Assembly: GCA_008692225.1 (NCBI GenBank)
Contig: VICG01000006.1
Location: 2,315,001 to 2,379,000 of the forward strand
DNA: 64,000 nt
Direction: 5' to 3'
Source: Monilinia fructicola
Lineage: Eukaryota > Ascomycota > Leotiomycetes > Helotiales > Sclerotiniaceae
Positions 1-11,099 of this stretch are shown here, in pieces; within the stretch, counting starts at the first letter, position 1, and the number at the start of each line of letters is the position of its first letter. A program made the position numbers and the translations under genes. The notes under the pieces are model-generated. The model was not told the DNA's origin, ran no database searches, and was given only the letters and a program-made list of their open reading frames with translations.

Positions 1-269
1 TGATTCTAGTTCTATCGAAAGCCTTATCAACCTTGCCCTTCCTTACTCAACCTTACCTTATTACTCAACCTCACCTTACCTTCAACACAAACAACCTCTT
101 CTTATTTACAAGGACAACACCTTGTCGCGCATTTCAGTTTTCTCTTAATCAACATTTCGAGATCGAGAAGCATTCAAAGCTTTTCTCTGGTGAGCCTCAC
201 GAGTTGATGATAATTGCATAAATTTCATTTTCATAAATTAATTTTTTCATTTCATTTTAATCATTAAAG

Positions 270-790
270 ATGGCTTCAAAGGTAAGCAATCATCGTCCGC
301 TCTTCCGTTTCCATCATCAAGAAGACAAATCTCCCTGCTCATACAATCCATTGACTAACTTGATTCCTCGTGCTTTAGTTTTTGAGAGAATATAAGCTGG
401 TGGTAGTAGGCGGTGGTGGTGTGGGCAAGTCTTGTTTGACGATTCAATTGATTCAAAGTCATTTCGTCGACGAGTATGATCCTACAATTGAAGGTAAGGA
501 TTCCATCTATCCCTCTCATCGCTCTTACAATATCGTGGCTTGACTAAATATGCTTCGCTCTTCCACAGCCACCGGGAGCAATGCGGACGATGATAGTTCT
601 ATTGATCGCCGTACCGTGGACTAAGAGAATATCTGCTAGCACATTACCGGTACGTCAACGTCTCTTGGTTCAGACACGACAACAAGTTCAGACCCGACTT
701 TCAACAAATTTTGGGGTTAAGGATAAGGAGATTTCCCCAACGTTGTTGTAACAACTCCGAGGGAGAGGACACTCGACAGGGTATGTCTTT
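270..790 (+). pseudogene. ras1: Disrupted Ras-family small GTPase gene (Ras1-like)
   Basis: Ras is a membrane-bound GTP switch for growth signalling. Exon 1 (270-281) encodes MASK. Exon 2 (379-493) encodes the start of the G domain: [18 protein letters not shown], which holds the P-loop GGGGVGKS, then the switch I end YDPTIE. Introns lie at 282-378 and 494-568 with normal GT and AG ends. From 569 on the match to Ras continues only at DNA level. Parts of the SYRKQC region (569-590) and of the QQILRVKDKD-to-CDLEGER region (about 700-780) can be lined up, but many small deletions and substitutions destroy the frame, and the DTAGQEE switch II block is not readable. I find no CaaX end downstream. 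Either this is a decayed gene copy or the local consensus is very poor. Identity of the first two exons is secure; the inactivation is what the given sequence shows, not proof of biology. Confidence 0.8.
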
Positions 791-2190
791 CGCCCGTGAG
801 AATGGGGAATCCGATATCGGGACGCACACAGGAACACAAAGAAAGGAGCAATCACGTCGTTGAACGAACTAGCAGATACCTCACAAATCCTCCGACGTCG
901 GCACAGGTCCTTGGCTTTGATCGTTCCATAACAGGTTAGCGAAGGCTGGAATATAAGCGCCGTGCGCGAATCAATCTGGCCACCACTGTTATTGAAAACC
1001 GGTGGATGTTTGGTTTGGCAGCATGTAAAGATGATTGTGTGAGAAGAGGAGAGGGAAGGAGGTGAAGGATATGAAGAGGGTGATGTTGGGGAATATTATG
1101 GCCTGAAGGCGATATTTGCCCGTTGGGGGCCGATCCCACTTTCGAGGGACGCGGCAGGAATCTTGAGGAACGGATATTAACATGAATGGATGGCATGGAA
1201 TTGTGGTGGATGTTGGTTTGCAGAAAAAGAATGATGGTAATTTTTTTCATTTCGCTCCTCTGTATGACACATGGGCGAAGCGAAAGCGGAGCAACTGACT
1301 CTTCCTTTGATTGATATATTGAAGGAAGGCGGGTGAGTTGGATGGGGCGATCAAGTTACTCCTTGATACGTTTTCTCCCGTACAATTTGAGGATATTAGT
1401 TGGATTTTGGTTTGGAATGCACAAGGGAGGAAGTGAGAAGCTGCATGGATGGATGGAGAGTGGTATGGATTGTGGATAGAAGTTGCTTGAGGGTGAAGGG
1501 GGGGTGGAGCATGTGATGGCGTGCGTTTGCAGTAAGGAGGGGATGGGGATGGGGAGGGGAGGGGAAGGAAGGGAAGGGAAAAATATTCTAAATTCGGCTT
1601 TTTTATAATGATACTCCTTTTAAATGTGATGTAATACTCCCTTGGGGTCTGGGTTTGGGTCCTGGTCCTGGGTTGGGGTCTGTCTGGGCTTGGTCTTGGC
1701 TGGGCTTGGGTCTGGGTCTTGGACTTGGACTTGGATTTGGACTTGGACTGGACGTTGTGTAGATGCGATGGTTTGATTTTGATTTGCCTTGTGTTGTGAT
1801 GTGATGATGATGTGAATGAGTATAGGTATGTGTATGTAGTTATAAGTTATGAGTTGTAAGTGATGAGTTATAAAGTGATGAGTGACTGTATATATGTGTA
1901 TTTGTGGGGTGGGTATGTAGTGAATAAGGGAGAGTGAAGTGAGAAATTCCAACTTGTGGCCTTGGTTTGAGGAGTGGGAGGTTAAAGTAGGGAAAGGGTG
2001 AAGGAAGGGTGAAAGGAGCGGTGGTGGACTGATGGAACGTTCAAGTCACACAACGAATGGAATTGGAATGGCAATGTAAATGCAATGCATCATGCAATAC
2101 ATGCATGCTCTCTGGGTTCCAAGCTTCTCTAACTATCCAGCCGCCTCTCTCTCTCTCTCTCTCTCTCGCTCTCTCTCATCGTCTCCTATC
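791..2190. other. Intergenic, no gene recognised; G-rich minisatellite
   Basis: There is no convincing reading frame on either strand. From about 1640 to 1765 there is an imperfect G/T-rich minisatellite (GGGTCTGGGTTT-like units drifting to GGACTTGGATTT). A CT microsatellite occupies about 2147-2180, just beyond the 3' end of the next gene. The 3' part of the broken Ras gene would be expected in the first few hundred bases but cannot be recognised. Confidence 0.5.
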
Positions 2191-5100
2191 TTACACATAC
2201 ACAAACCTCTCTTGCACGACGCGCAACGCCCCACAATGGCCGTCGCTCCCCACCCCGCGCGGTACATCCCATGTGCACCGGTCGAACTTCCTCCGCACCA
2301 TCCATTCTTCACCTGCGTATCGAACCGGCTCCATCACGGTCGTCTGATGGCCTGCGTCCCCGATGCGTATGCACACCACGGACTTCCGCATCTGCGCCAC
2401 GCAGACGTAAGTAGTCTTGCGGAGGCTCGGACCCCCGCCGGGCCCCGCGTTCGCGTTCGCGGCCGCCTCCCCCGCCGCCCGCGCGCCCGCGGCCGCTGCT
2501 TCGTCGCGCACTCGTCGCAATAGTACAGCTTCCGTGTACTCGATGACCCGTCTCCTCGCGCGTCGGCCACGCGCACCGTTTCGCCCCTGTGGCACCCCAC
2601 CACGTTGTAACCTTCGCCGCTTCGAATGCCGTGCTGGAGGTAGGTCGCAGTGCCTTGGCGGGGTTCTTGGCAGTGTCGAGGCCGAGAATGTCTCGTCGCA
2701 GTGCTGCGTTGAGGATGCCCGCGGAGGTTGGGTGAGGCGCGGCGGTAGTGGCGCGAGGGGGGGGCCTGGAGGGAGGGGTCGGGTCGGGGTCGGGGTCGAG
2801 GTGGGGGTTCCGCGGCGGGAGCTGCGTCGCTGTGCAGGACGGCGATTGGCTGCCGGAGCTGGCGCTGGCGCTCGACGCGTCCGAGATCCCGTCTAGGCCG
2901 TTGTCGTGGGGAGTCGGGCGCTCGACGCTGTCTCAGCGCGATCTCCGGGGCTCGAAGTCGTGCCGTTGCCTGTCGAAATCATGCCGTGTAGTAGGGCCGA
3001 CGTCGCCGAAGGGCGCGGCGGTGAATCGGCGCCCGTGGGCGCGAGGCTTGGTTGGAGGCGCGGCTCCGACGTTGCCAGCCGGTGCGCGGGCCGTCGGGCA
3101 CCGGCTGGAAGGGCTGCATGGGGCATGTTTTGTGGAAGTTCTGCTGCAGGAACGTAGCTGCCGGCCCGCCTCGATGATTCTTGGATCACGGCCGGCTTAG
3201 TCAAATCATGGGTCCCAGGTCCAATTTGATCGCCTCTCGGCGCTTCGGGTCGTTCAACAATTTCTCCATTCCACGTGGATGTTGTCGTGTGACGCCCGCG
3301 AGGATCGTGTCCCAGCCCTCCTCGCTGTCTCCCCGCTGCAGCGACCCGCCTTCCTCTCGGTAGTCGCGCTGCCGGTACCGGGAAAAGTACGACACGGTGC
3401 ACATGTCTTCGGTGCCGTTTGAAGCTGCACGTTCCGCACGGTCGCTCGCCGTCGCGCAGGGCTGCGCTTGGTCCTTGCACGGCGTGCACTGCTTGTTGCT
3501 CGAGAATTCCATCTCGGGACTGGCGCTCCGTCGTCGACGGTTCAACGTCTGCGCGCTCCTCTTCGGTCGCTGGTTGAACGCCGCTCGCTTCTTCCTCACA
3601 AGACTCACCCTCTGCTGCCCACCAACGGGTTCATCCTCCTCCTCCTCCTCCTCCTCATCCTCATCATACCGCGCTCCACCCGCCTCCTTCAGTTTCCACG
3701 CCGGCGGCGCCGCCTTGGGGTCTTCCAGGTCTCGCGTGATCTCACACACGATCCCCCGTGATTTGCAGCGATCGCATGGCGCGCGGCGATCCGCTGACCA
3801 GCGTGCACGGCTTCCTCATGTGCTTGCAGTACAAGCAGCGCTTTGGTCTCGGGCCCGGCCCCCGGCAAAGGCACCGCGATCCCGGGGTGGCATGGCGGGG
3901 AGATTCCTCATCGCTGCTATCTTCCGGCAAGGGCGGCGTGAGCGGCCGCGGCTGATTGTCGCGCTCGGCAATGCGCCGCGCGATCAGCAGGGCCGTCTTC
4001 CTGCGCTTCGCGTTGGCGAACTGCCGCGCCGCCTTCTCGGCCCGGTACTGCGCCGCGTACTCCGGGTCGAAGCTCTGGTGCGTGTGTGATCCCATCTTGT
4101 TCTTGTGGATCTCCTTTCCTTCTCCCACTGCGCCTTGACCTTGCGGCGCGCGTACAGCCGCGCCTTGAACTGCTCCGGCGTGTCGTTGGCCTGCTTCGAC
4201 GTCGTCGGAAACGAGTACGGGCGTCGCCGCAGCTCGCTGTGCACCACCCCAATCGCCTTCCGCGACGTGACGACGCGCGCCCTCCACGCCGTGATCGACT
4301 CGCCCCGCGCGCCGCGGCCCCTCGTCCACCGCTTCCAGATTCGGGAATTGCGACAGATCGCCCTGTTCGAGCTGTTGGATGGTCGCCGCATCGAAACCCG
4401 CCCTCGCCGGGCCCAAATGCTCGCGTATCCTTCCAGCTAGGCGGGAGGCCCTGCGGCCGGAGGAGGTTCTGCTCCTCCCACCGTGCGTCCTGGGCCGCGT
4501 CCGGGCGTCATGTACAAATCCTGATACGAGGGGCCCTTTGGCATCCTCGACACCCCCAAATTCCGATACGCATACTCCCTCTCTTGCGACTGTTGCTGCT
4601 GCGGCGGCGGCGGCGGCGGTGCCCCCCGCTGCATCGAAGCTTGACCCGTCGATGCGGAACCTCCCAACCGCGAGTGCGAACAAACATCTCCCATCCCCCC
4701 ACCAAACCCCTGCATGCCCCATCCCATTCCCATGTCCATATCCACGTCCATCCCCATCCCCATCCCCATCCCCATGCCCTCCCCCCCCACCTGCGCCACA
4801 GGCGCCGGCCTCCCCTCTGCACCTGAAACCCCGGCGGCCCCTCAGCCCTCCAATCCATCGCCTCCCGCTCAAACTGCTGCGCCAACGGAATCTCGCCCGG
4901 CTGCGGCCCCAGCCACCGCACCTCCCTCCGCGGCGGCGGCGCCTCGCGCACCACCGGCCCCAGCGCCCCAATCCCCTTGATGACATCCCAGGGGTTGGCC
5001 GCGGGCTCCACGACGCGATCCCCGTCGGGCACGTTCACGTACGGGCTCGCGTATTGCTGCGCGCCCTGCTGCGGCTGCGGCTGGTGGTTGGCTGCGCCCC

Positions 5101-5280
5101 CGCGGCGAATATGTCGCCGAAGCCGCTGCCGCTGCCGCTGCCGTCGTTCCATGCTGATTGGTTGTCGAGTGTCCAGGGCGGGTGGCCGTCTTGCCAGCCG
5201 CCCCAGGGCACGAAGCCGAAGCTCGGGTCGGTGAATGGGGGCTGGGGATCTCGTCCGCGTCCGCTGGTGTTGGAGGACAT
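2191..5280 (-). CDS. Hypothetical GC-rich, Cys-containing protein, frame-disrupted
   Basis: I do not recognise a family. The start chosen is ATG at 5280, opening MSSNTSGRGRDPQPPF. The reading then runs through several frames that connect logically: a block with NPWDVIKGIGALGPVVREAP (about 4900-5010), a Met-Gly repeat plus poly-Pro/poly-Gln (4590-4790), a basic helical block with PEQFKARLYARRKVKAQWEK (4100-4200), ARQFANAKRRKTALLIARR (about 3970-4030), a Cys cluster CLYCKHMRKPC (about 3810-3840), an acidic run of about ten Glu/Asp from a CTC repeat (3628-3665), then a second Cys pair YYCDEC (about 2520) and EEWMVRRKFDRCTWDVPRG (about 2260-2310). Each frame change is one or two bases, so this is probably one long gene read through consensus errors. 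The Cys pairs suggest metal binding but no zinc-finger family is clear. Exact exon limits and the C-terminus are uncertain. Confidence 0.5.
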
Positions 5281-6865
5281 GCTGGGTGGGGTTGATTCGG
5301 GGCGGGGCGGTGCGGTGCGGTGCGATACCACGGATGATGCGGTAGTTACGGTAGTTACGCTAGTTACGGTGGGAACAATGGGCGATGGGCGATTCTCGAT
5401 GCTCGATGTTTGGTATTGGCGCGAATTGGCGACTCGATAGTGCGTCTAGGTAAATGGATACGGTACGAACGAAGCGCCGGTGACGTTTTTTCCCCTCGGT
5501 CAATCAATCAATCAATCGGAGAGGTCTTCTGAGCGAGGTGTGTGTCGAAGGACTTGGACTTGGGGTGCGTTGCGCGAAGGCTTGCGCGCGCGAGTTATAG
5601 GGTGGGTGGTCTTTGTTGGGGATAAAGGGGGGGTAAAGGGCTGGGGGGGACATTGTTTTTTGATGATGCGGGGGGGAGGGGGGATAAAGAGCGGGCTTTG
5701 ACGGTACGCAGGTGAGGTGCGTTCAAAGATATTTTCTTCGAGTTTCAAAGGCTGGGACGATGAGAAAGGAGAAGAGGGAGGGGGGGGGGGGGGGGGGGGG
5801 AATGGGTGTTCTTTGTGTGGGAGCTGGGTGAGTTTGGCTGTTTGCGGTGGATGGTGGAGTTTGGTAGGTCCCTTGTATGTGCATGCCAACTTGAAGATAA
5901 TCAGACAATCTAGCCAAGCGAGGGAGATAAAGGGATAAAGGAATTTAGCTTTGATGGATTTGGGGCGAGGAAGATTCGACGAAAACGAGATGAGATGAGA
6001 TGAGATGAAAACGAAAGACTAGCAGATATCCATGCGGACTTCTAGTCGTGGGTAATGGTATATTTTTGTATAGGAGGCAGACTGTATCATCGTGTCTGAA
6101 TATCGTGATTGCAGCACTGCCTACTTGGATTTATAGATTCCCCGTACTCTCTCATTGCTAGAAATCAAATACTCAACCACCACTTTCCCATTGAGATAAC
6201 TCACTCCTCTTCTTTGAAATAGTCTTTCCATTCCCACCCCCCATTCTCCGATATTTCGCAAAAATACACCCTTTCGAATCTCTGGATCCGACCTCCCTCC
6301 CACTTTGCCATGAATATCTGTAGTCCGAGTAGAGACAACCATTATACCCGACCTGCAAAATGTTGAGTGTGTTGATTTGACGATTAAGAAAGAATTATGG
6401 AATAAGATTCTTTAGTTGAGTGATAAGTAATGGGTCATGATTATTTTGGTTGAAGGGGAGGTTTGACTAGTATTGGTATTGGTATTCGTATTGCGCATAT
6501 CCATAGGGTATAGGAGGAACGAGAAGTAAGAAGTACGAATGTACTGAAGTGAAGAATTACCGCATATAAAGAATAAAGAACAATGAACAAAGGATAATGA
6601 ATGATAAAGGATAAATTATTAAACCTCAACCCACCCTAGGCATTACCTTCCAAGTCCGTCCCTACGAATATACATCAAAACAGAAAAATCAAGAGAGGGC
6701 GTTAGTGTTAAGTGTAAATGGCACGAGGTGAAGAATTTATTTGATACATGAGGAGAAACATATTATGACTGCGCGCCACCTCACCGGGAGATACACCGAC
6801 AGTGACTCCAGATGGACAAAAATATGGCGAACAAGAATTACAAGGGAAAACTGCAAAAGGAATGG
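5281..6865. other. Intergenic region with long poly-G tract
   Basis: No gene is recognised. A G homopolymer of about 20 bases lies at 5780-5801, inside a purine-rich stretch from 5760. A short GAGAT repeat lies at 5988-6006. Small open frames here are low-complexity or lack any recognisable motif. This DNA is the 5' side of the GC-rich minus-strand gene that starts at 5280. Confidence 0.45.
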
Positions 6866-6964
6866 TGAGCCCTGCAGGGATCGAACCTGCAATCTTTTGA
6901 TGCAGAGAACTATTATTTCTAACAGAAGTCGAAGTCAAACGCGTTGCCATTGCGCCAAAGGCCC
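6866..6964 (-). tRNA. tRNA-Arg (anticodon TCG) with intron
   Basis: The minus strand folds as a tRNA. The acceptor is GGGCCTT pairing with AGGGCTC (two G-U type pairs), then a GCG/CGC D stem, an anticodon stem TTTGA/TCAAA, and a T arm GCAGG-TTCGATC-CCTGC. The anticodon loop CTTCGA gives TCG after the invariant T33. A 27-nt intron (6902-6928) sits in the canonical place one base 3' of the anticodon. Removing it leaves exactly 72 nt. The discriminator is A. It is the first of three minus-strand tRNA genes spread over 1.5 kb. Confidence 0.88.
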
Positions 6965-7400
6965 GTTTAACTATAAGGTATGTATATCTCTAATTTGCTG
7001 CTATCAATTCATCGAGAGACCCCACTATCATTTTCGGATTCCCACTTTCTTCCCCGCCAAAACAAAGAAAGGTATTTCTAGTACAAAGTATTGGACCTTG
7101 GACATTCCACCACTCCTTTGATAGACTACTGTTGTTCATTACAATAGCTCAAGAGATCTCAACCAATCTGAGAGATCAAAGGAAGTTCAAAACTTCAGAA
7201 AATGTATTAGATACCGAGAATTGAACCACAAAATGTCAATTTCCATTCCCGATTTTCCCAACCCAAGTACCTGATGGCCCTTGGATGAATACACCTTCTG
7301 GAAATATGATTATCATCCCTTCCTCCACCATTCAAAGATACAAAAGTGTGATGAAAAAGATGGTCAGAAGGTTATATCGAACCACAAAAGTAAAAAGATA

Positions 7401-7500
7401 TTCCGGTACGGGGAATTGAACCCCGGTCTCCCGCGACTTTGATTGAAGCTCACGAGCTTCGAATGAGAGGCGGAAATGCTAGCCACTACACCATGCCGGA
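7401..7500 (-). tRNA. tRNA-Glu (anticodon CTC) with intron
   Basis: The minus strand reads TCCGGCATGGTGTAGTGGCT and onward, a standard eukaryotic tRNA-Glu body. The acceptor pairs TCCGGCA with TACCGGA, the anticodon stem is TCCGC/GCGGG, the loop holds CTC, and the T arm is CCGGGGTTCAATTCCCCG. A 28-nt intron (7436-7463) follows base 37 and contains a self-complementary GAAGCTC-GT-GAGCTTC hairpin. Removing it leaves 72 nt. Confidence 0.92.
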
Positions 7501-8241
7501 TGTTTGGTTGATTTTGATGAATGGTGACGTCTTTATTAACTACATGTACTAAGAAATGAATATATGGGGCCAGAAATTTTTTTTAACAGAGTTTTAAGCG
7601 AAAGGGAGAGCTCATGGTGGGGACGGACAGGGAACGAGCACATAGATTTAATGGTGATGATGGATGATGGGAGGGTTTTTTGATGATCAAATGGATGCAT
7701 ATTGTCTTTTACTCCGTAGTATCAAAGAAAACGATTCCCCAATCATAAATTACAGTCGGAGATTTGGAGAATGAAAGTACTCGAGGGACGAAAATCTTAG
7801 AAACATACTATAGTCAATCAGGCATTAGGAATGAGGAACCGACACCTTAGAAACTCTCTGCTTCCAGGCCCCAGAAACATACTATATTTGGTGAAAGTGT
7901 TCTTCAAATAGACTCTTGGATGCAAGTGTAGACTCGTAGATGTAAGGGAACACGGGTTCCAAGCCCAGGAAATCGATTCAACATTCCCCTATCGCAGCTT
8001 CGAAATAGTTGGGAACCGACAAAGAAAAAAAAGCACCAATACTTGTATGACTTTTTCAGTCCTACTACTCAGCAGAAGAAATTCCAAGGCCCATCTACAA
8101 AAACAAAGAAAATGACCTCACTCGTAGCATACGTTTGAATGCAACAGAGATTCTTGTCCTAGGTAAAATAAATGCCAAAAATGCAACCCTGATATCCCCA
8201 GGTTTAAACTGGGTATGGAAGGAAAGAATGTTCATGAATGA

Positions 8242-8313
8242 ACCTTCTAATAGGAATCGAACCAATATCTCCGGAATCAAAATCCGACGTGCTAACCATT
8301 ACACCATAGAAGG
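8242..8313 (-). tRNA. tRNA-Gln (anticodon TTG)
   Basis: This is a 72-nt intronless tRNA on the minus strand. The acceptor CCTTCTA pairs perfectly with TAGAAGG, the D stem is GTGT/GCAC, the anticodon stem is TCGGA/TCCGG around loop TTTTGAT (anticodon TTG), and the T arm is ATTGG-TTCGATT-CCTAT. The discriminator is T. Confidence 0.9.
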
Positions 8314-8771
8314 GATGCTTGCTAATTGTTGAGAGCACTGCTCGTCTTTTGGATATATATCTGCAACATTTGAAGAGGCGAAAAGACTTTTTCCTTCTTC
8401 ATGTTTCCGATGGTGGGACCAAGGTGAATTTGGACCACTGAAATAGCGAGTGGTGGAGTGTGAACGGACTCGGCCCCTTTGGTTCGGAAAGTTAGTGGGG
8501 GGAGGAACCAATATCCCGATGCTTTTCCGGGTAACTAACAATCTCCAGGGCTCGTGAGTATTGTATGTATTGTACGGAATATTGAAGAGGAGGAAAACTG
8601 ATCAGAGCAAACAATCTAAGGATATCGAGTATTGTCTTGTCTCTCTAGCAATCAAGCATCGTATTCAACCTCCCATGTTCTATATGTATTCGTCTATGTA
8701 TATAACGTCCAGAGTTTAGGTTCTTTCATACATCGCTCTTATTGCACCAGTCTATACGCCACCTGGGCAGT
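8314..8771. other. Intergenic, nothing recognised
   Basis: This is the gap between the tRNA-Gln gene and the 3' end of the short-chain dehydrogenase gene. Open frames here are short and show no family motif. Confidence 0.4.
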
Positions 8772-9861
8772 TTATAACTTCTTATGCAGAACTGTAGCGG
8801 CAGCCTGTCGAAATACCTTCATTAGTTCCTATTCACATTGAAGTAAAAGGAATTACAAAACATACCTGATGATTTGGGAAAATTAATGTATCAGCAATGA
8901 CAACATTTTCTCTCCTTCCGGCAGCGAAAACAATAACTTCTGCAATATCATCCGGTGTTAACGGTTCACAACCGGCGTAGACAGCATCTGCTTTCTCTTT
9001 ATCTCCATAGAATCGTACGACACTGAATTCCGTTTCCACTTGCCCTGGATCAATCTCAATCACTCTTATTTTTTGTAGCGATCAACTCCTTTCTTAGTGA
9101 AGTACCAAAGCTTCTGATGGCTGCTTTGGTAGCACAATAAATGCTTCCTCCTTGGTAAGCTTCTCTTCCTGCAATACTTCCAATATTTATAATATCTCCC
9201 TTTCCACCGTCGGGACGTGCTTTAAAAAATTGGAAGAATAGCTTGAGTCATGTTGATCAATCCTGTTACGTTTGTTGCGAACATTATGTTGATGTCCTCC
9301 TCGGCAATGGATGGAGCTTGTGCTACTCCTCTAACAAGACCACTGAACAGATAATGTTAGTAGATTCATCTTTATTTTGTGTGAATTCCAACCAAAAGAT
9401 AAGAGTGTGAGTATGAGTATGGGGAGTATGATGATGGAGAGGTTTGTTGGAAACGCCAAAGTGAACGGCTCTTGGAGAACAATATACCAAACATCCCTCT
9501 CTCTCCTGTGATAGTAGTACCCAATTCCAGCCCTCAAGTATTGAACAGGACTCACGCATTGTTTACCAGCACGTCAATTTCCCTCCATTCCTCTGGTAGA
9601 CCCCCAACAAAACCTTTAACCTCTTCAGGCTTACTAACATCCAACTTAACAGTCAAAACCTTCACACCTTCACCGACCTCCTTCTCAATATCCTTCTTGA
9701 CCTCCTCCAAGACATCAATTCTCCTTGCGGTCAAGATCAATCTCAAATTCTTGGGAGAAGTTCTCGCGAATTCCAAAGCTGTACTTCTACCAATACCAGA
9801 AGAGGCACCAGTTACAACAATGGTTTTTACCTTCGAGACGTTTAGACACTGCGGAGGACAT
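8772..9861 (-). CDS. Short-chain dehydrogenase/reductase (YMR226C-like, NADP-dependent 3-hydroxy acid dehydrogenase type)
   Basis: This is a classical SDR oxidoreductase, predicted cytosolic, of the group that oxidises serine and related 3-hydroxy acids with NADP+. There are three exons: 9556-9861, 8866-9342 and 8772-8804, with introns of 213 and 61 nt. Exon 1 starts [12 protein letters not shown] and carries the Rossmann motif TGASSGIG, then LILTARR and DVLVNNAG across the first splice site. Exon 2 carries the catalytic YCATKAA (YxxxK) and the [11 protein letters not shown] region. Exon 3 ends with [10 protein letters not shown] and TAA. Total coding length is about 270 codons, matching the family (yeast YMR226C is 267). 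Three extra single bases disturb the frame at homopolymers (9824-9828, 9224-9229, 9069-9074); without them the protein is continuous. I read these as consensus errors. Confidence 0.88.
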
Positions 9862-10309
9862 ATTGCGTTTGTAGAGTGGTGAAAGGAGGGATTGAGAGAA
9901 AGATGGGGATTGAATGAAGGGACTTAAGGCTCTGAGGATTCGAGATGATTTTTTGAAGAATGGGCATGCGTGAAATTGGGGGATATGTGGTTGACTAGTT
10001 GGCGACCTAGTAATTGAGAAGAGAAGAGAAGAGAAGAGAATAGTCGGGAGGAGGATGGGAGAGAGGGAGTGTCATTGATAAGAGAAAGGAGGGGAGGGGA
10101 GGGGAAGGGAAGGGAGAGGTGGGATGATTGGGAATTGATAGCTGTAGCTCTGAGCTTAGAACTAGAACTACCCCACATTTCGATGATAAGACGGGATTGC
10201 GTCAATTTGGTATTTGGTTGTGAATTTCTGATTTTAGGTAAGAAATTCAAAACAGTTGATGGCATCAATATTTTATGTTAATTCGACATCAACGCGACAA
10301 TAAAGTATA
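9862..10309. other. Promoter side of the SDR gene, purine-rich
   Basis: This is 5' flanking DNA of the minus-strand dehydrogenase gene. It has a GAGAA repeat at 10016-10040 and a G/A-rich stretch at 10084-10118. No other gene is seen. Confidence 0.4.
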
Positions 10310-10533
10310 TATATCTATATCCATGGATTTGTACTTATATTTCTATTTGTATTTATATTTGTACTTATTTATATTTATATCTATATTTGTACTTATTTAT
10401 ATTTATATCTATATTTATATTTATATTTATATTTATATTTATATTTATATTTATATTTATATTTATATTTATATTTATATTTATATTTATATTTATATTT
10501 ATATTTATATTTATATTTATATTTATATTTATA
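10310..10533. repeat. Microsatellite, 6-bp ATATTT type
   Basis: About 220 bases consist of TATATTTATATT-type units, regular from about 10400 and interrupted before that by GTACTT variants. The open frame through it is an artefact of the repeat. Confidence 0.95.
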
Positions 10534-11099
10534 TGATACATGATTTTTCCCCTTTATTATACCCACTCGATTCGGTTGGTATGATCTGAGTATTCATACA
10601 TGTAGCTGAAGTCACCTGGGCATAAGGTTACATGTGTTATGTTAGAACTATGGTATGATAAGATTATTGTTGTTCCTTCGTTCATTTGGTCCCCGAGGAA
10701 TCATTGATGATTGATGGTAACTAAGGATTCTTATCGCTTGTCATGATCCGTCTTGAGTTATATACCCATATAATAAATGAATCAGTGGGAGGCTCCTCCT
10801 GGTATATTTCCGTCACCTTTCCAACGCTCCATCTTTGAAGGAATGGAATACAGGTATGTTGTGGTGTCGGATGGATGGAGGTGACCAACAACTCAAGCAA
10901 TTGACTCAAGTGATTGGTATATTGGTATGTTTGGTGACAATGAATAAGAACTGGCAAGTGTAGAAAAGAAGTGGGCTTCGAAACATTTTATTGCTATGGT
11001 AGTTCCATCAGCATTTCCATACAAGAACCTTTCTCTGGCAAAGAGGCAGGACAAGGGATATTTTAAGCTTAGCAAGCTATAGAGTAACCTTATATCTAT

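Noticed and set aside
7930..7985. GGGTTCCAAGCCC hairpin resembling a T arm
   Set aside because: No matching acceptor, D arm or anticodon arm could be placed around it.
10275..10589. Tyr-Ile repeat frame
   Set aside because: Artefact of the ATATTT microsatellite.
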